The notes below the pieces were generated by a model, which was not told where the DNA came from, searched no databases, and saw only the letters and a program-made list of their open reading frames with translations. A stretch of DNA of 64,000 bases. Source: CAYRHS01 sp964424125 (lineage in GTDB: Bacteria > Actinomycetota > Acidimicrobiia > IMCC26256 > JAOSJL01). Numbering within the stretch: the stretch's first letter is position 1; each line of letters opens with the position of its first letter. The translations under genes and the position numbers were made by a program. The DNA lies in assembly GCA_964424125.1 (NCBI GenBank), contig CAYRHS010000001.1:1-64000 (forward strand), given 5' to 3'. This document shows positions 1-8,270 of this stretch, in pieces.

Positions 1-2
1 CC

Positions 3-65
3 GACGCCGCGCTCTCCTTCTCGCCCGGGATTCGTCAGGCCCACGACCTGCCGCTCGTCTTCTGA
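3..65 (+). CDS. C-terminal tail of an unidentified protein, cut by the window edge
   Basis: The first bases read as 20 codons ending in a TGA at 63-65, just upstream of the next gene on the same strand. The tail is DAALSFSPGIRQAHDLPLVF. It is too short to assign to a family. Its codon use fits the neighbours and the frame closes cleanly, so a real upstream gene is plausible, but that is not proven. Confidence 0.4.
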   Translation, partial: DAALSFSPGIRQAHDLPLVF

Positions 66-87
66 CCGCAACTCGCATCGATCATCC

Positions 88-1056
88 GTGGGCGATACTG
101 CGCGAGTGAGCCCCCGCTACGTCATGGCCGCGCTCCTCGCGATCGCGCTCGGTGCGTCCGCGTGCAGGTCCGACGGTGACCACAGTCAGACCGTGCCGGT
201 CGGCACGCACGTCGAACACGTCGAGCTCACCGTCGACGGACGCGACCGTGAATTCCGCGTGCTGGTGCCCGAGAGCGTCGACGGCCGCGACGGCGTGCCC
301 GCCGTGCTCGTCCTCCACGGCGGCGGTGGATCGATCGACGGCACCGTCGAGCAGACGGGCTTCGACGAGGTCGCGCGACGTGAAGGGTTCCTCGCGGTCT
401 ACCCGCAGGGCACGCCCTCGAGGCTGCGCTTGTTCCGCTCGGAGAGCTACGTGTGGAACGCGGGCGGCTGCTGCGGGGAGGCGCAGGCGGACGACATCGA
501 CGACGTCGCATTCCTGGAGGCCGTGATCGACGAGCTCGAGTCGGAGTTCGGCGTCGATCCCGGCCAGGTGTTCGCCACCGGGATCTCGAACGGCGGCATG
601 ATGGCGTACCGGCTCGCGTGCGAGGCAGCTGATCGCGTGGCCGCCATCGCGCCGGTGGCAGCGACGCTCTTCGTCGACTGCTCGCCCTCGGAGCCTGTGT
701 CGCTGCTGCACATCCACGGCCTCGAGGACCGCAACGTCCGCTTCGAGGGTGGACGCAATCAGAAGGGCATCGTCCGCCAGGACCGTCCGCCCGTACTCGA
801 CGGCATCGAGACGTTCCGGCGGGCCGACGGCTGCACCGACGAGACCGCAACCACCGACGACCCACCCGTGCGGACCGAGACGTGGAGCGAGTGCGACGCG
901 GGCACCGCCGTCAAGCTGCTCACCATCGACGACGGTGGCCATTCGTGGCCCGGCGGTCGGCGACTCTCGCGCCTCCTGGACGAGCCCAGCGACGCGCTCG
1001 ACGCCTCCGCGACGATCTGGGACTTCTTCGCCGCGCACCCGAGATCGGGGAGCTGA
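88..1056 (+). CDS. secreted esterase lipoprotein, LpqC/PHB-depolymerase family
   Basis: This is an alpha/beta-hydrolase of the polyhydroxybutyrate depolymerase/feruloyl esterase-like group, probably hydrolysing short esters outside the membrane. A signal peptide ends in a lipobox (GASAC, Cys near residue 26), so the mature enzyme should be lipid-anchored. The HGGGG oxyanion loop, the YPQG motif, the GISNGG nucleophile elbow and the late GGHSWPG histidine motif are all visible and in family order. At 322 residues it has normal family length. GTG at 88 was used; GTG at 106 in the same frame is an equally good start because it leaves a shorter n-region. The gene converges on the metalloprotease-like gene ending at 1082. 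The substrate is unknown. Confidence 0.85.
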   Translation: MGDTARVSPRYVMAALLAIALGASACRSDGDHSQTVPVGTHVEHVELTVDGRDREFRVLVPESVDGRDGVPAVLVLHGGGGSIDGTVEQTGFDEVARREGFLAVYPQGTPSRLRLFRSESYVWNAGGCCGEAQADDIDDVAFLEAVIDELESEFGVDPGQVFATGISNGGMMAYRLACEAADRVAAIAPVAATLFVDCSPSEPVSLLHIHGLEDRNVRFEGGRNQKGIVRQDRPPVLDGIETFRRADGCTDETATTDDPPVRTETWSECDAGTAVKLLTIDDGGHSWPGGRRLSRLLDEPSDALDASATIWDFFAAHPRSGS

Positions 1057-1081
1057 CTCACGACGATCGGGGAGGGCCGAC

Positions 1082-2518
1082 TCAGGCCCCGCAGTCCGCC
1101 CCCATCTGCACCGCCCACTGGGTCAGCTCGTTGGCCAATTCGGGGTCGAGCTCGCTGGCTTCGTCGAGTATCTGCGTACCGACACGATCGTAGAGGTCGA
1201 GCGACGCGTCCGCGACGCACGTCGCCACCTCTTCGTCACCCGACTCGCCGTAGACCTCCGCATACGACGAGGCGCGCAGCGCGAGCAACCCCGACGCCTC
1301 GGCGCCGCCGCCTGTTCCCTTCGGCACATTCGCGCCCGGGTCGCACGACCGGACCGACACTGCGTCCCCCGTCCGTTCGGTCGAGGCCGCGCCCGACGGC
1401 ATCGCGGCCGCCCAGTCCGCGAGCGCGTCGGCGATCTCCGTCGTGTTCGCTTCGCCGTCCCCGACGAACGTGCCCTGCAGGCAGATGCGGTCATCCTCCC
1501 GGAAGATGACGTAGGAGTCGCCGTTCCAGCCGAGCGCTGCATCGACCGTCCGACGGGGCTCGATGCGCTCGCCGAGCATGATCGCCAGGGTGAGCATGCC
1601 GAAGTCGCCCGAGCCGACCTCCTCCGCAGCAGCGTCGAGGGCGGGGGTCGCAACGTCCGCCGGCGTGTCACCGCCCAGGAACGCGGTCGGATCGATCACC
1701 TGCTCCTCGGAGCGTGGAGGGGCCTCGAAGAGCCGATTACGCCCCGCGTCGCCCCACCGTTCCTCGGCGACCCAGACCAGCGGCGGGCCGAAGGTGTAGG
1801 GAGCGCTCTCGCCCAGGAGCACGGCCTCAGGAACCGCCGCGAGATCGGCCCCTTCGATCTCCCCGGACTCCTCCTCCGCATATCGATCCTGCTGGGCCGC
1901 AGGCAGCGATTCGACGTACGCCTGCTCGGTGGTCACGGCGTCTCCCTCGGAGACCGACCGGAGCGCGAACACCTCGCCATCGGTGAGGTCGTTCTCCTCG
2001 AACGCGCGGCCGAGATCGAAGTGCTGGTCGTCGAGCGCGTGGGTCAGCTCGTGCACGACCGTTCCCCGCACGTACGGGGACAGGCCGACGCCCTTGACGA
2101 CGAGTCGCTCCGCTTCGTAGTCGTAGAAACCGACGGTTCCCTCTCCGCCGTACTCCTGGACGACCTCCTTGGCGTCGAACTCGGACGAAACGAGACCCAT
2201 CGCGCGCATCGCGGCGAAGAAGTCGGCGAGGTCCGCGAGCGCTTGATCATCTAGCTCCGCCTGCTGGCGGAAGCTCCTCGTGTAGGCGTCGGCGTCGACG
2301 AACTCGACCTCGACCGGGTGATCGAAGTCGAGGCCGCGCTCGCGTTCCACGAATTCGGCAAGGCGCTCGATCTCCGGATCCCAGGTGACATCGTCCCCGA
2401 GCGGGTCGAGAACGACGAACGCCGCCGCCGCCAGCGCGACCACCGCCACGATCGACCCGAGCGCGATGGGCCACCGCCGACGCTTCGGCGGCGGCGGACT
2501 CTGCCACTCCGGCACCAT
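1082..2518 (-). CDS. membrane-anchored HExxH metalloprotease-like protein
   Basis: This 478-residue protein has a basic proline-rich start, one membrane segment at about residues 18-38, and a large extracytoplasmic region. Near residue 155 it carries HELTHALDDQHFDL, a zincin HExxH motif, followed about 35 residues later by SEGDA, whose Glu could be the third zinc ligand as in related actinobacterial families. The C-terminal half contains paired cysteines but no domain that I recognise. A zinc-peptidase role is inferred from the motif only; there is no substrate clue. The ATG at 2518 follows no strong ribosome site, and the gene appears monocistronic. Confidence 0.75.
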   Translation of the reverse strand: MVPEWQSPPPPKRRRWPIALGSIVAVVALAAAAFVVLDPLGDDVTWDPEIERLAEFVERERGLDFDHPVEVEFVDADAYTRSFRQQAELDDQALADLADFFAAMRAMGLVSSEFDAKEVVQEYGGEGTVGFYDYEAERLVVKGVGLSPYVRGTVVHELTHALDDQHFDLGRAFEENDLTDGEVFALRSVSEGDAVTTEQAYVESLPAAQQDRYAEEESGEIEGADLAAVPEAVLLGESAPYTFGPPLVWVAEERWGDAGRNRLFEAPPRSEEQVIDPTAFLGGDTPADVATPALDAAAEEVGSGDFGMLTLAIMLGERIEPRRTVDAALGWNGDSYVIFREDDRICLQGTFVGDGEANTTEIADALADWAAAMPSGAASTERTGDAVSVRSCDPGANVPKGTGGGAEASGLLALRASSYAEVYGESGDEEVATCVADASLDLYDRVGTQILDEASELDPELANELTQWAVQMGADCGA

Positions 2519-2853
2519 GGCCCAGGGCGGCGCGGGCGTGCTCGGCGCCGCCGGTGGCGGAGCGAGGGCCCTTGTGGAGCGCTCGGAACCACGGGCGCGT
2601 TTTCCGAGCCGGGCGACACACTCCGTGCCTGTGGAGGGGGTGGTCGTTCGTCAGGCCCCAAGCGATGGCCCTACCGCGGGCAGCGTTCGATCGTGTGGGA
2701 GGGGATGATCGTGGTGCAGATCCGGCAGCGACGAATCTCGTCTCGACGCACACGCCTCCGATCGGTCGGAACCGCTACTGTCCCATTCGGACGGTTCCGG
2801 GAGGAATCGAGGGTTTAATTCTACCCTTTACGCACCGGGCGCCGGCCGCGACC
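2519..2853. other. intergenic stretch with an 8-bp inverted repeat
   Basis: No convincing gene was seen in these 335 bases. An inverted repeat, CGGAACCG at 2767-2774 and CGGTTCCG at 2792-2799, is separated by 17 bases. A shorter hairpin, AGGGT at 2810-2814 and ACCCT at 2823-2827, follows and is trailed by TTTA. The region lies downstream of the phosphatase gene and upstream of the HExxH gene, both on the minus strand, so it should hold the terminator of one and the promoter of the other. Neither signal is strong. Confidence 0.4.
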
Positions 2854-3441
2854 TCAGACGCCCGCGAGGTGCCCGGTCTCGTTGAAGCTCAGCAGGCGCG
2901 GACCGACACCCACGCGGGTCACCGACGCGACCGAGAGCAAGGCGCGGAACGCGACCTCGTCGCCCACGCCGAGTGACCAGGCCAGCGCGGCTTTGATCGG
3001 CGACACATGGCTCACCGCGACGACGAGCCCTGCTCCTGCCGCCCCGTCGAGCTGCTCCTCGGAGAACGCGACGACGCGCGCCCGCACCGAGCGCAAGCTC
3101 TCACCGCCCGGCGGGGCGAAGTCGGGATCGTCGCGCCAGCGCCGCCAGTCGGACGCGGGGACGTCGGCGACGGGCCGGCCGTCCCACTCCCCGTAGTCGA
3201 GTTCGACGAGGCGGTCGTCGACGACGACGTCGACGCCGGCGGCATCGGCGATCGCCGCGGCGGTGTGCCGGGCGCGGGCGAGCGGGCTGGCCAGCACCAT
3301 CACGGGTTCCTCGGCTCCGAGTGCCCGTCCGACTGCAGTCGCCTGTCGGCGACCTCGGTCCGTCAACGCCGCGTCGAGCAAGCCTCCCAGTCGCCCCTGC
3401 TCGTTGTGCTCGCTCTCGCCGTGACGTACGAACGCGATCAC
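2854..3441 (-). CDS. histidine phosphatase (phosphoglycerate mutase-like) family protein
   Basis: The protein begins almost at once with the RHGES motif (residues 6-10) whose histidine is phosphorylated in this superfamily. The second catalytic histidine is in VSHVSPIK near residue 148, and the LDYGEWDG segment is typical of the cobC/phosphatase branch. At 195 residues it is full length. Its GTG start at 3441 overlaps the stop of the membrane-protein gene by four bases (GTGA), so translation is probably coupled. A zinc-ribbon gene followed by a phosphatase or RNase H-phosphatase is a recurrent actinobacterial arrangement. The substrate cannot be told from sequence. Confidence 0.88.
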   Translation of the reverse strand: MIAFVRHGESEHNEQGRLGGLLDAALTDRGRRQATAVGRALGAEEPVMVLASPLARARHTAAAIADAAGVDVVVDDRLVELDYGEWDGRPVADVPASDWRRWRDDPDFAPPGGESLRSVRARVVAFSEEQLDGAAGAGLVVAVSHVSPIKAALAWSLGVGDEVAFRALLSVASVTRVGVGPRLLSFNETGHLAGV

Positions 3442-3920
3442 TGCGCACCCTCACGGAGATACAGGCGACCCGCGCGGAGGAAGCTCCGGCGGCGGGCCGG
3501 ATCAGCCAGCCCGAACCGTTGCCAGATCCACCACCATCCCGCAAGGCCCGCGAGCTCCTCGAGCACGACGAGCCCCGGCGACGGAAGCAGCGCCACGTCG
3601 GAAAAAGAGGTGCCGAGGACGGGCCAGAGGAACACCTCGTTCTGCGTCCACGCGCCGGAGAGCAGCAACCCGCAGAGCATGCCGAACGGCAGGAACACGA
3701 CGCGCCGTCGCAGCCGTCGGTGGCGGACCGTCGCGACCATCACCGCCGTGAGCAGCACGGCGGCGGCCAGCAACGTGTGGCCGATTCCCCATCGGCGGAA
3801 GCCGAGGTCGATGGCGAGCGGCAACAGCGCGCCGAGCGCCGCGAAACGATGGTCGGCGACCGGGTCGTGCAGGACCATCCAGGTGATGATGATCGTTCCC
3901 GCCGTGAGCCAGAGGATCAC
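3438..3920 (-). CDS. small multi-pass membrane protein of unknown function
   Basis: The protein has 160 residues with about four to five hydrophobic segments, broken by a basic loop (VRHRRLRRRV) and ending in a basic tail. The GTG at 3920 was chosen because it overlaps the preceding TGA by four bases (GTGA) and because the first membrane segment starts immediately after it. A longer reading frame to 4031 would overlap the zinc-ribbon gene by over 100 bases. The gene is sandwiched between zinc-ribbon and phosphatase genes in a coupled trio. No family was recognised. Confidence 0.7.
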   Translation of the reverse strand: MILWLTAGTIIITWMVLHDPVADHRFAALGALLPLAIDLGFRRWGIGHTLLAAAVLLTAVMVATVRHRRLRRRVVFLPFGMLCGLLLSGAWTQNEVFLWPVLGTSFSDVALLPSPGLVVLEELAGLAGWWWIWQRFGLADPARRRSFLRAGRLYLREGAQ

Positions 3921-4630
3921 GACGGCACGAGGATGCAACCACAGTTCTCGCAGAACGAGATCGAGCCGGCGGGCTGTCTGCGGATCCGCGTGACCTCGGT
4001 CGCGGGCAAGGAGAGGTGGCAGCCCTGGCACGTGTCGCCCACGAGCCGCGCCGCCCCGACGGCTCCGGACGCGCGGGTGCGCTCGTAGGCGGCGAGGACC
4101 TGCTCCGGGATCTGGCCGAGGAGCGGGCCGCGCGCTTCGAGCTCACGGGCGAGCTCGGCATCGCAGTCGGCCTCCCGGTCAGCGATGATCGAGCCGATTC
4201 GCTCGAGCTCCTCCTGGATCGTGTGTCGCGCGCGCTCGGCTTCGGTGAGCTCGGACTCGATTCGTTCGCGCTGCTCCATCACGTCGAGCTCACGGTCCTC
4301 GACCCCCTGCTGGTGCCGCCGGAGCTGGTCGACGTCGGCCTGGAGTGCCTGGAGCTCCCGGGGCGAGGCGATCTCACCGGAATAGAGCTTCCGCTCCTCG
4401 TCCTTCGCCTTGGCCTCGAGGCTCGCGGCCTCGTCGGCGAATCGCCGTTCCTCTTTCGTGACGTCGTCGCGTCGCGCGGCCAACGCTGCGATGCGGGCGT
4501 CGAGCCCGGCCGCGTTCCGTTGCTGCTCCTCCAGTTCGGCGCGCTCGGGAATGGCCGCACGGCGATGACGGATCTGATCGACGGCGGTGTCGTGCGCCTG
4601 GATCTCGAGCAGCGTGTCGAGCGGCCCCAT
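3917..4630 (-). CDS. coiled-coil protein with C-terminal C4 zinc ribbon
   Basis: Residues 1-175 are almost continuous charged heptads predicting a long antiparallel coiled coil. The C-terminus carries CQGCH and CENCG, the four ligands of a zinc ribbon (zf-RING_7 type). The length of 237 residues matches this widespread actinobacterial family, whose members often sit with Nif3-like and RNase H/phosphatase genes. The molecular role is not established; a scaffold or nucleic-acid-associated function is usually assumed. The ATG at 4630 starts MGPLDTLLEIQ, the usual family opening. It is the first gene of the coupled trio. Confidence 0.88.
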   Translation of the reverse strand: MGPLDTLLEIQAHDTAVDQIRHRRAAIPERAELEEQQRNAAGLDARIAALAARRDDVTKEERRFADEAASLEAKAKDEERKLYSGEIASPRELQALQADVDQLRRHQQGVEDRELDVMEQRERIESELTEAERARHTIQEELERIGSIIADREADCDAELARELEARGPLLGQIPEQVLAAYERTRASGAVGAARLVGDTCQGCHLSLPATEVTRIRRQPAGSISFCENCGCILVPS

Positions 4631-4674
4631 CGCCGGCGGAGCCTACCGGCGAGGCCGGCGCGCGCCCGCCCGCG

Positions 4675-6774
4675 TCACGGACCGCTCGACGGCGGCGCGG
4701 TCGACGGCGGCGCGGTCGACGGCGGCGCGGTGGAAGGCGGCGCAGTCGACGGCGGCGCAGTCGGTGCCGGCGCGGTCTCGGGCGGCGCGGTTTCGGGCGG
4801 CGCGGTCGGAGCCGGCGCTGGCGGCGCGGTCGGAGTCGGGGAAACCGGTCCCGGCAACGCGATGACGTCTCCGCCACGACCGTTCTCGCTGATGGCCCGA
4901 GGCGCCGGCCACTTGGACTTGTCGGGAGGCGGGAACGAGCACGGCGGCGCGTCGGCGAGCGCTTCGCTCATGAACCGGCTCCAGATCATGGCCGGGTAGG
5001 TCCCGCCGAAGACGGGGCTGAACTGACCGACGCTGCGCATCTCGTTGACGGTCGAGTTGGGGTCTCCCATCCACACGGCCGCGGTCAGATCGTCACACGA
5101 GTACCCGACGAACCAGGCGTCGACGTTGCGGTCGGTCGATCCTGTCTTGCCCGCGGCCGCGCGCGGGATCTGGGCGCGGGTGCCGGTGCCGCCGCTGATC
5201 ACACCCTGGAGGACGTCGGTGATCGTGTAAGCGATGTTCGGGTCGAGGACTTGCTCCCCGGGGAAGTTCTCCTCGAAGACCAGCTGGCCGTCGGATGTCT
5301 CGACCTTGGTCACGAAGACCGGATCGTGGCGGACCCCGCCATCCGAGAACGTCGAGAAGGCGGTAGCCATGTCGAGCGGCGAGACGGAGCTCGTACCCAA
5401 GGTCAGCGACAAGTTCGCGCCCAGCTCGGACGTGATGCCGAGTCGGTTCCCCATCTCGACGACGTTCTGGGGCCCGATCGCCTTGTTGAGCCGCACGTAC
5501 GCGCAGTTGATCGAGTTCTCCGTCTGCGAACGCAGCGTCGCCGTCCCGGCCGTGGTCCCGCCGGGGGTGTAGGGCTTGTCCTCACCGATGTCGAACGAGC
5601 AGCTCGAGCCGCTGATGCGATCCTCGACCGAGTAGCCCTGCTCGAGCGCGGTCGCGAGCGTGATCGGCTTCATCGCCGAACCCGGCTGGCGGGTTCCTTG
5701 CACGGCCAGGTTGAACTGGGTCTCGGAGAAATCGCGCCCACCCACCATCGCCTTCACCGCGCCGGTCTTGGGGTCCATGGCGATGATCGCGGCGGTGAAG
5801 GTCGGCTGGTCGGGCACGATCTCGTCGACGGCCCGCTTGGCGATCTCGGCCAGACGCGGGTCCTCGGTGGTGTAGATACGCAGGCCGCCGGTGAGCAGCG
5901 TCTGTTCGCGATCCTCGGCGGTCTCACCGAGCCGGGGGTCGTTCAGCAGCCGCCGTTGCACCTCCTCGACGAAGTAGTTGTTGGGCCGGAGCTCGGCGGG
6001 TGGGCGCAAGGTGGGAAGCGGCAGGAAGTTGCAGAACGCCTGCGCGTCCTCGTCGATGTAGCCCTCCTCGACCATCGCCTCGAGGACCTCCTGGCGGCGT
6101 TCGAGGGCGGCCTCCGGGTTGTCGAAGGGGTTGTAGGCGGACGGGGACTGGATGAGCCCCGCGAGGAGCGCGGCGCTGCACGTGTCGAGCTCACCGAGCG
6201 GCTTGCCCGCGACCCGCTCGGACGCCGCGCGAATGCCGTAGGAGTTCTCACCGAAGTACACGGTGTTGAGGTACTCGGTGAGGATCCGCTGCTTGCTGAG
6301 CTCGGTGTTGAGTTGGTAGGCGAGCACGAGCTCGCGCAACTTCCGACTCACCGACACCTCGGGCGTGAGCACGCGGTTCTTGACGAGCTGCTGCGTGATC
6401 GTCGACGCGCCTTGGAGCACGTCACCCGAGCCCAGGTTCTTCATCGCGGCTCGACCGATCGCCTCGAGGTCGATCCCCGGGTTCGTCCAGAAGCTGCGGT
6501 CCTCGATGGCGATCACCGCGTCGATCGCCACCTGGGGGACCTCGTCGAGCTCGACGGTCTCCCGGTTCTCCAGACCCAAGCGTCCGATCTCGGTACCGTT
6601 GGCGTCGTAGACGATGGAGCGCTGCGCGACGGGCGCGAGCTGATCCGCCACCGACGCCTGGGACTCGGCAGCTTCGGACAGGCGGAGCAGGCCGGGAGCA
6701 AAGAGCGCGAAGGCAACGCCGAGCGCAACGCCCCCGACCCCCACGATGAAGAGGAATCGGATGAGGCGGGTCAC
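4675..6774 (-). CDS. class A penicillin-binding protein (transglycosylase-transpeptidase)
   Basis: This bifunctional peptidoglycan synthase is anchored by one N-terminal membrane segment (residues 5-30). The transglycosylase domain shows EDRSFW with catalytic Glu91, GASTITQQLVKN and the YLN..YFG stretch. The transpeptidase domain shows SAMK (366-369), SIN (421-423) and KTGST (543-547), the complete SxxK/SxN/KTG set. Residues 643-699 form a Pro/Thr/Ala tail of TAPPS-type repeats, probably a disordered wall-spanning region. The 699-residue length is normal for PBP1/PonA proteins. No PASTA domain is present. It is on the same strand as the zinc-ribbon gene but separated by 44 bases. Confidence 0.95.
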   Translation of the reverse strand: MTRLIRFLFIVGVGGVALGVAFALFAPGLLRLSEAAESQASVADQLAPVAQRSIVYDANGTEIGRLGLENRETVELDEVPQVAIDAVIAIEDRSFWTNPGIDLEAIGRAAMKNLGSGDVLQGASTITQQLVKNRVLTPEVSVSRKLRELVLAYQLNTELSKQRILTEYLNTVYFGENSYGIRAASERVAGKPLGELDTCSAALLAGLIQSPSAYNPFDNPEAALERRQEVLEAMVEEGYIDEDAQAFCNFLPLPTLRPPAELRPNNYFVEEVQRRLLNDPRLGETAEDREQTLLTGGLRIYTTEDPRLAEIAKRAVDEIVPDQPTFTAAIIAMDPKTGAVKAMVGGRDFSETQFNLAVQGTRQPGSAMKPITLATALEQGYSVEDRISGSSCSFDIGEDKPYTPGGTTAGTATLRSQTENSINCAYVRLNKAIGPQNVVEMGNRLGITSELGANLSLTLGTSSVSPLDMATAFSTFSDGGVRHDPVFVTKVETSDGQLVFEENFPGEQVLDPNIAYTITDVLQGVISGGTGTRAQIPRAAAGKTGSTDRNVDAWFVGYSCDDLTAAVWMGDPNSTVNEMRSVGQFSPVFGGTYPAMIWSRFMSEALADAPPCSFPPPDKSKWPAPRAISENGRGGDVIALPGPVSPTPTAPPAPAPTAPPETAPPETAPAPTAPPSTAPPSTAPPSTAPPSTAPPSSGP
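4686..4812 (-). repeat. 15-bp tandem repeat coding the PBP proline-rich tail
   Basis: Units close to GGCGGCGCGGTCGAC recur with 15-bp spacing and give the TAPPS pentapeptide on the minus strand. Units vary at one or two bases. The tract lies entirely inside the end of the penicillin-binding protein gene and could expand or contract in frame. Confidence 0.85.
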
Positions 6775-6822
6775 GAGAGCTACCAGGATCGCACAGCGCG
6801 ACCCCGAGTTCCGATCGGGCCC

Positions 6823-7827
6823 CTACGCCGTTCCGTTGCAGGAGAAGGCGGCCTGTACGCCCCCGTGGTCCGACGCCCAGACGACCCCGTCGACCGGTGG
6901 TTCCACCGGCTCCCCGGCGAAGGGCCCGGTTCGGTCGGGATCGAAGGCGAGCGCGCAGTCGTCGGGCGCACGGGCCAGGACGAAGTCGATGCGCTCGGAG
7001 AACGTCTGTTGCGGATCGTCGAGCCCGTCGAGCGTGCGCCCGGTCCCGGTGCAACACGTGCACCCTTCGCCGGTCGCCGGGTCACACTCCGGATTCCCTG
7101 CCGCGGTCCAGGCGTCGGCGAAGCCTGCATCCAGCAAGGTCGTGATCCGGGGGTGTTCGACCGGCTGGTTCAGGTCGCCGCTGATGATGGCGATCCCGGA
7201 AGGATCCCTTCGCTCGTCGAGGAACTCGAGCAGCTGGCGGGACTGGCAGGTTCCCGTCTCCAGGCCCGGTTCGCACAGCGGCTGGGGGCAGTTCGAGGCA
7301 TCGCAATCGGGATTGTTCGCGCTGCTCGCGAGGTGCGTGGTGACGAAGTCGATCGGGCCCAGGTCGGAGTCGACCCTGACCCACTGGGCACCCCACGGGA
7401 AGTTGGCCAGGTCGACGTATGCCTCGTCCAGCACGGGGAGCCGGGTGAGGACCATCTCCTGGTCGACCGTGTTGGACGGTTCCGCCTCGGGGTTGAACAC
7501 GAGCTCGTAGGCGCCGTCGCACAACGCGGGCAACCGCTCGGGTACCAGTTCCGTCTGGCGGGGCCCGATCTCCTGGAGCCCGACCAGGTCGGGACATCCC
7601 GCGGTCTCGATCGCGTCGAAGAGCAGCTCGAGACGCGCGGGCGCCTCACAGAAGTCGGTCTCCTCGGGACAGATCCGCGGGTCGATGCCGTGGAGCGCGT
7701 TGAGCGTGGCGACCTCGACCGTCGGAGGGGGTACCCCGGTCGTCGCGGCGGAATCCGAGCCGTCGCCACCCGCCGTGCACCCGGCCACGAGTGGCACGAG
7801 CGCGACGAGCAACCACGAGCCCCGCAT
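6823..7827 (-). CDS. secreted endonuclease/exonuclease/phosphatase-fold lipoprotein
   Basis: After a signal peptide with lipobox VAGC (Cys near residue 16), the protein shows the EEP fold: the LNALHGID start strand, VGLQEIG with the metal-binding Glu, the SGDLNQPVEHP motif and a late WASDHGG with the catalytic Asp-His. This family includes DNase I-like nucleases, sphingomyelinases and inositol phosphatases, so the substrate is open. Many cysteines (CTCCTGTG and others) suggest disulfides consistent with secretion. ATG at 7827 was chosen because the longer frame to 8052 would destroy the lipoprotein signal. The mature form should be about 318 residues and surface-anchored. Confidence 0.85.
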   Translation of the reverse strand: MRGSWLLVALVPLVAGCTAGGDGSDSAATTGVPPPTVEVATLNALHGIDPRICPEETDFCEAPARLELLFDAIETAGCPDLVGLQEIGPRQTELVPERLPALCDGAYELVFNPEAEPSNTVDQEMVLTRLPVLDEAYVDLANFPWGAQWVRVDSDLGPIDFVTTHLASSANNPDCDASNCPQPLCEPGLETGTCQSRQLLEFLDERRDPSGIAIISGDLNQPVEHPRITTLLDAGFADAWTAAGNPECDPATGEGCTCCTGTGRTLDGLDDPQQTFSERIDFVLARAPDDCALAFDPDRTGPFAGEPVEPPVDGVVWASDHGGVQAAFSCNGTA

Positions 7828-7927
7828 CAGCCCACCCCCCCGGGTTTCCCCGGGCCACGCTAGCGGCTCGCCCGCGGCCGGTTCGCCCGGGAATCCCAAG
7901 CGCGCCACACTCGCGACGGAGGGAGCG

Positions 7928-8023
7928 ATGCGCCGGAAACAGCAACAGCTCGTCGCCATCGTCATCATCGCCGGCCTGGTGCTCGCGTTGATCGCCTCCG
8001 CGATCAGCGCCGTGTTCTTCTGA
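7928..8023 (+). CDS. 31-residue single-pass membrane protein
   Basis: A short frame codes MRRKQQQLVAIVIIAGLVLA and 11 more residues: a basic N-terminus and one long hydrophobic helix ending in VFF. The ATG is preceded by GGAGGG seven bases upstream, an excellent ribosome site. It is divergent from the lipoprotein gene ending its 5' side at 7827, with 100 bases between them. The size, positive-inside start and single helix resemble bacterial membrane microproteins. No family or function is known to me. Confidence 0.65.
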   Translation: MRRKQQQLVAIVIIAGLVLALIASAISAVFF

Positions 8024-8270
8024 TCGCCGTCGGGGTTTGACCGTCCGTTCACACTGCGGTGACCCCATCGTCACCTGCGAGCGCGACACTGGCCCGCGTT
8101 GGCCCACGACCGGAGCCGTGTCATTCCGCCGACCGCCGCGAGGGCGTCGCTTTCGACGAGCATGCGGGGACTACGAGACGACATCGAGACCGTCGTGAGT
8201 TCGGTCCTGTGCCTGCTCGGGACCGTCGCGGCAACGTAGCGCGCCGCGCCCCTGATCCGGCGCCGGTCGC

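Noticed and set aside
2767..2799. The inverted repeat CGGAACCG/CGGTTCCG as a terminator
   Set aside because: It has a 17-base loop, no T tract on either strand, and could as well be an operator, so it is left inside the intergenic entry.
4686..4850. A possible CRISPR-like short repeat array
   Set aside because: The 15-bp units have no unique spacers, lie in a coding frame and encode TAPPS repeats.
5251..7863. An 870-codon plus-strand open frame
   Set aside because: It is antisense to the penicillin-binding protein and the EEP lipoprotein, both with complete catalytic motifs. No motifs of its own.
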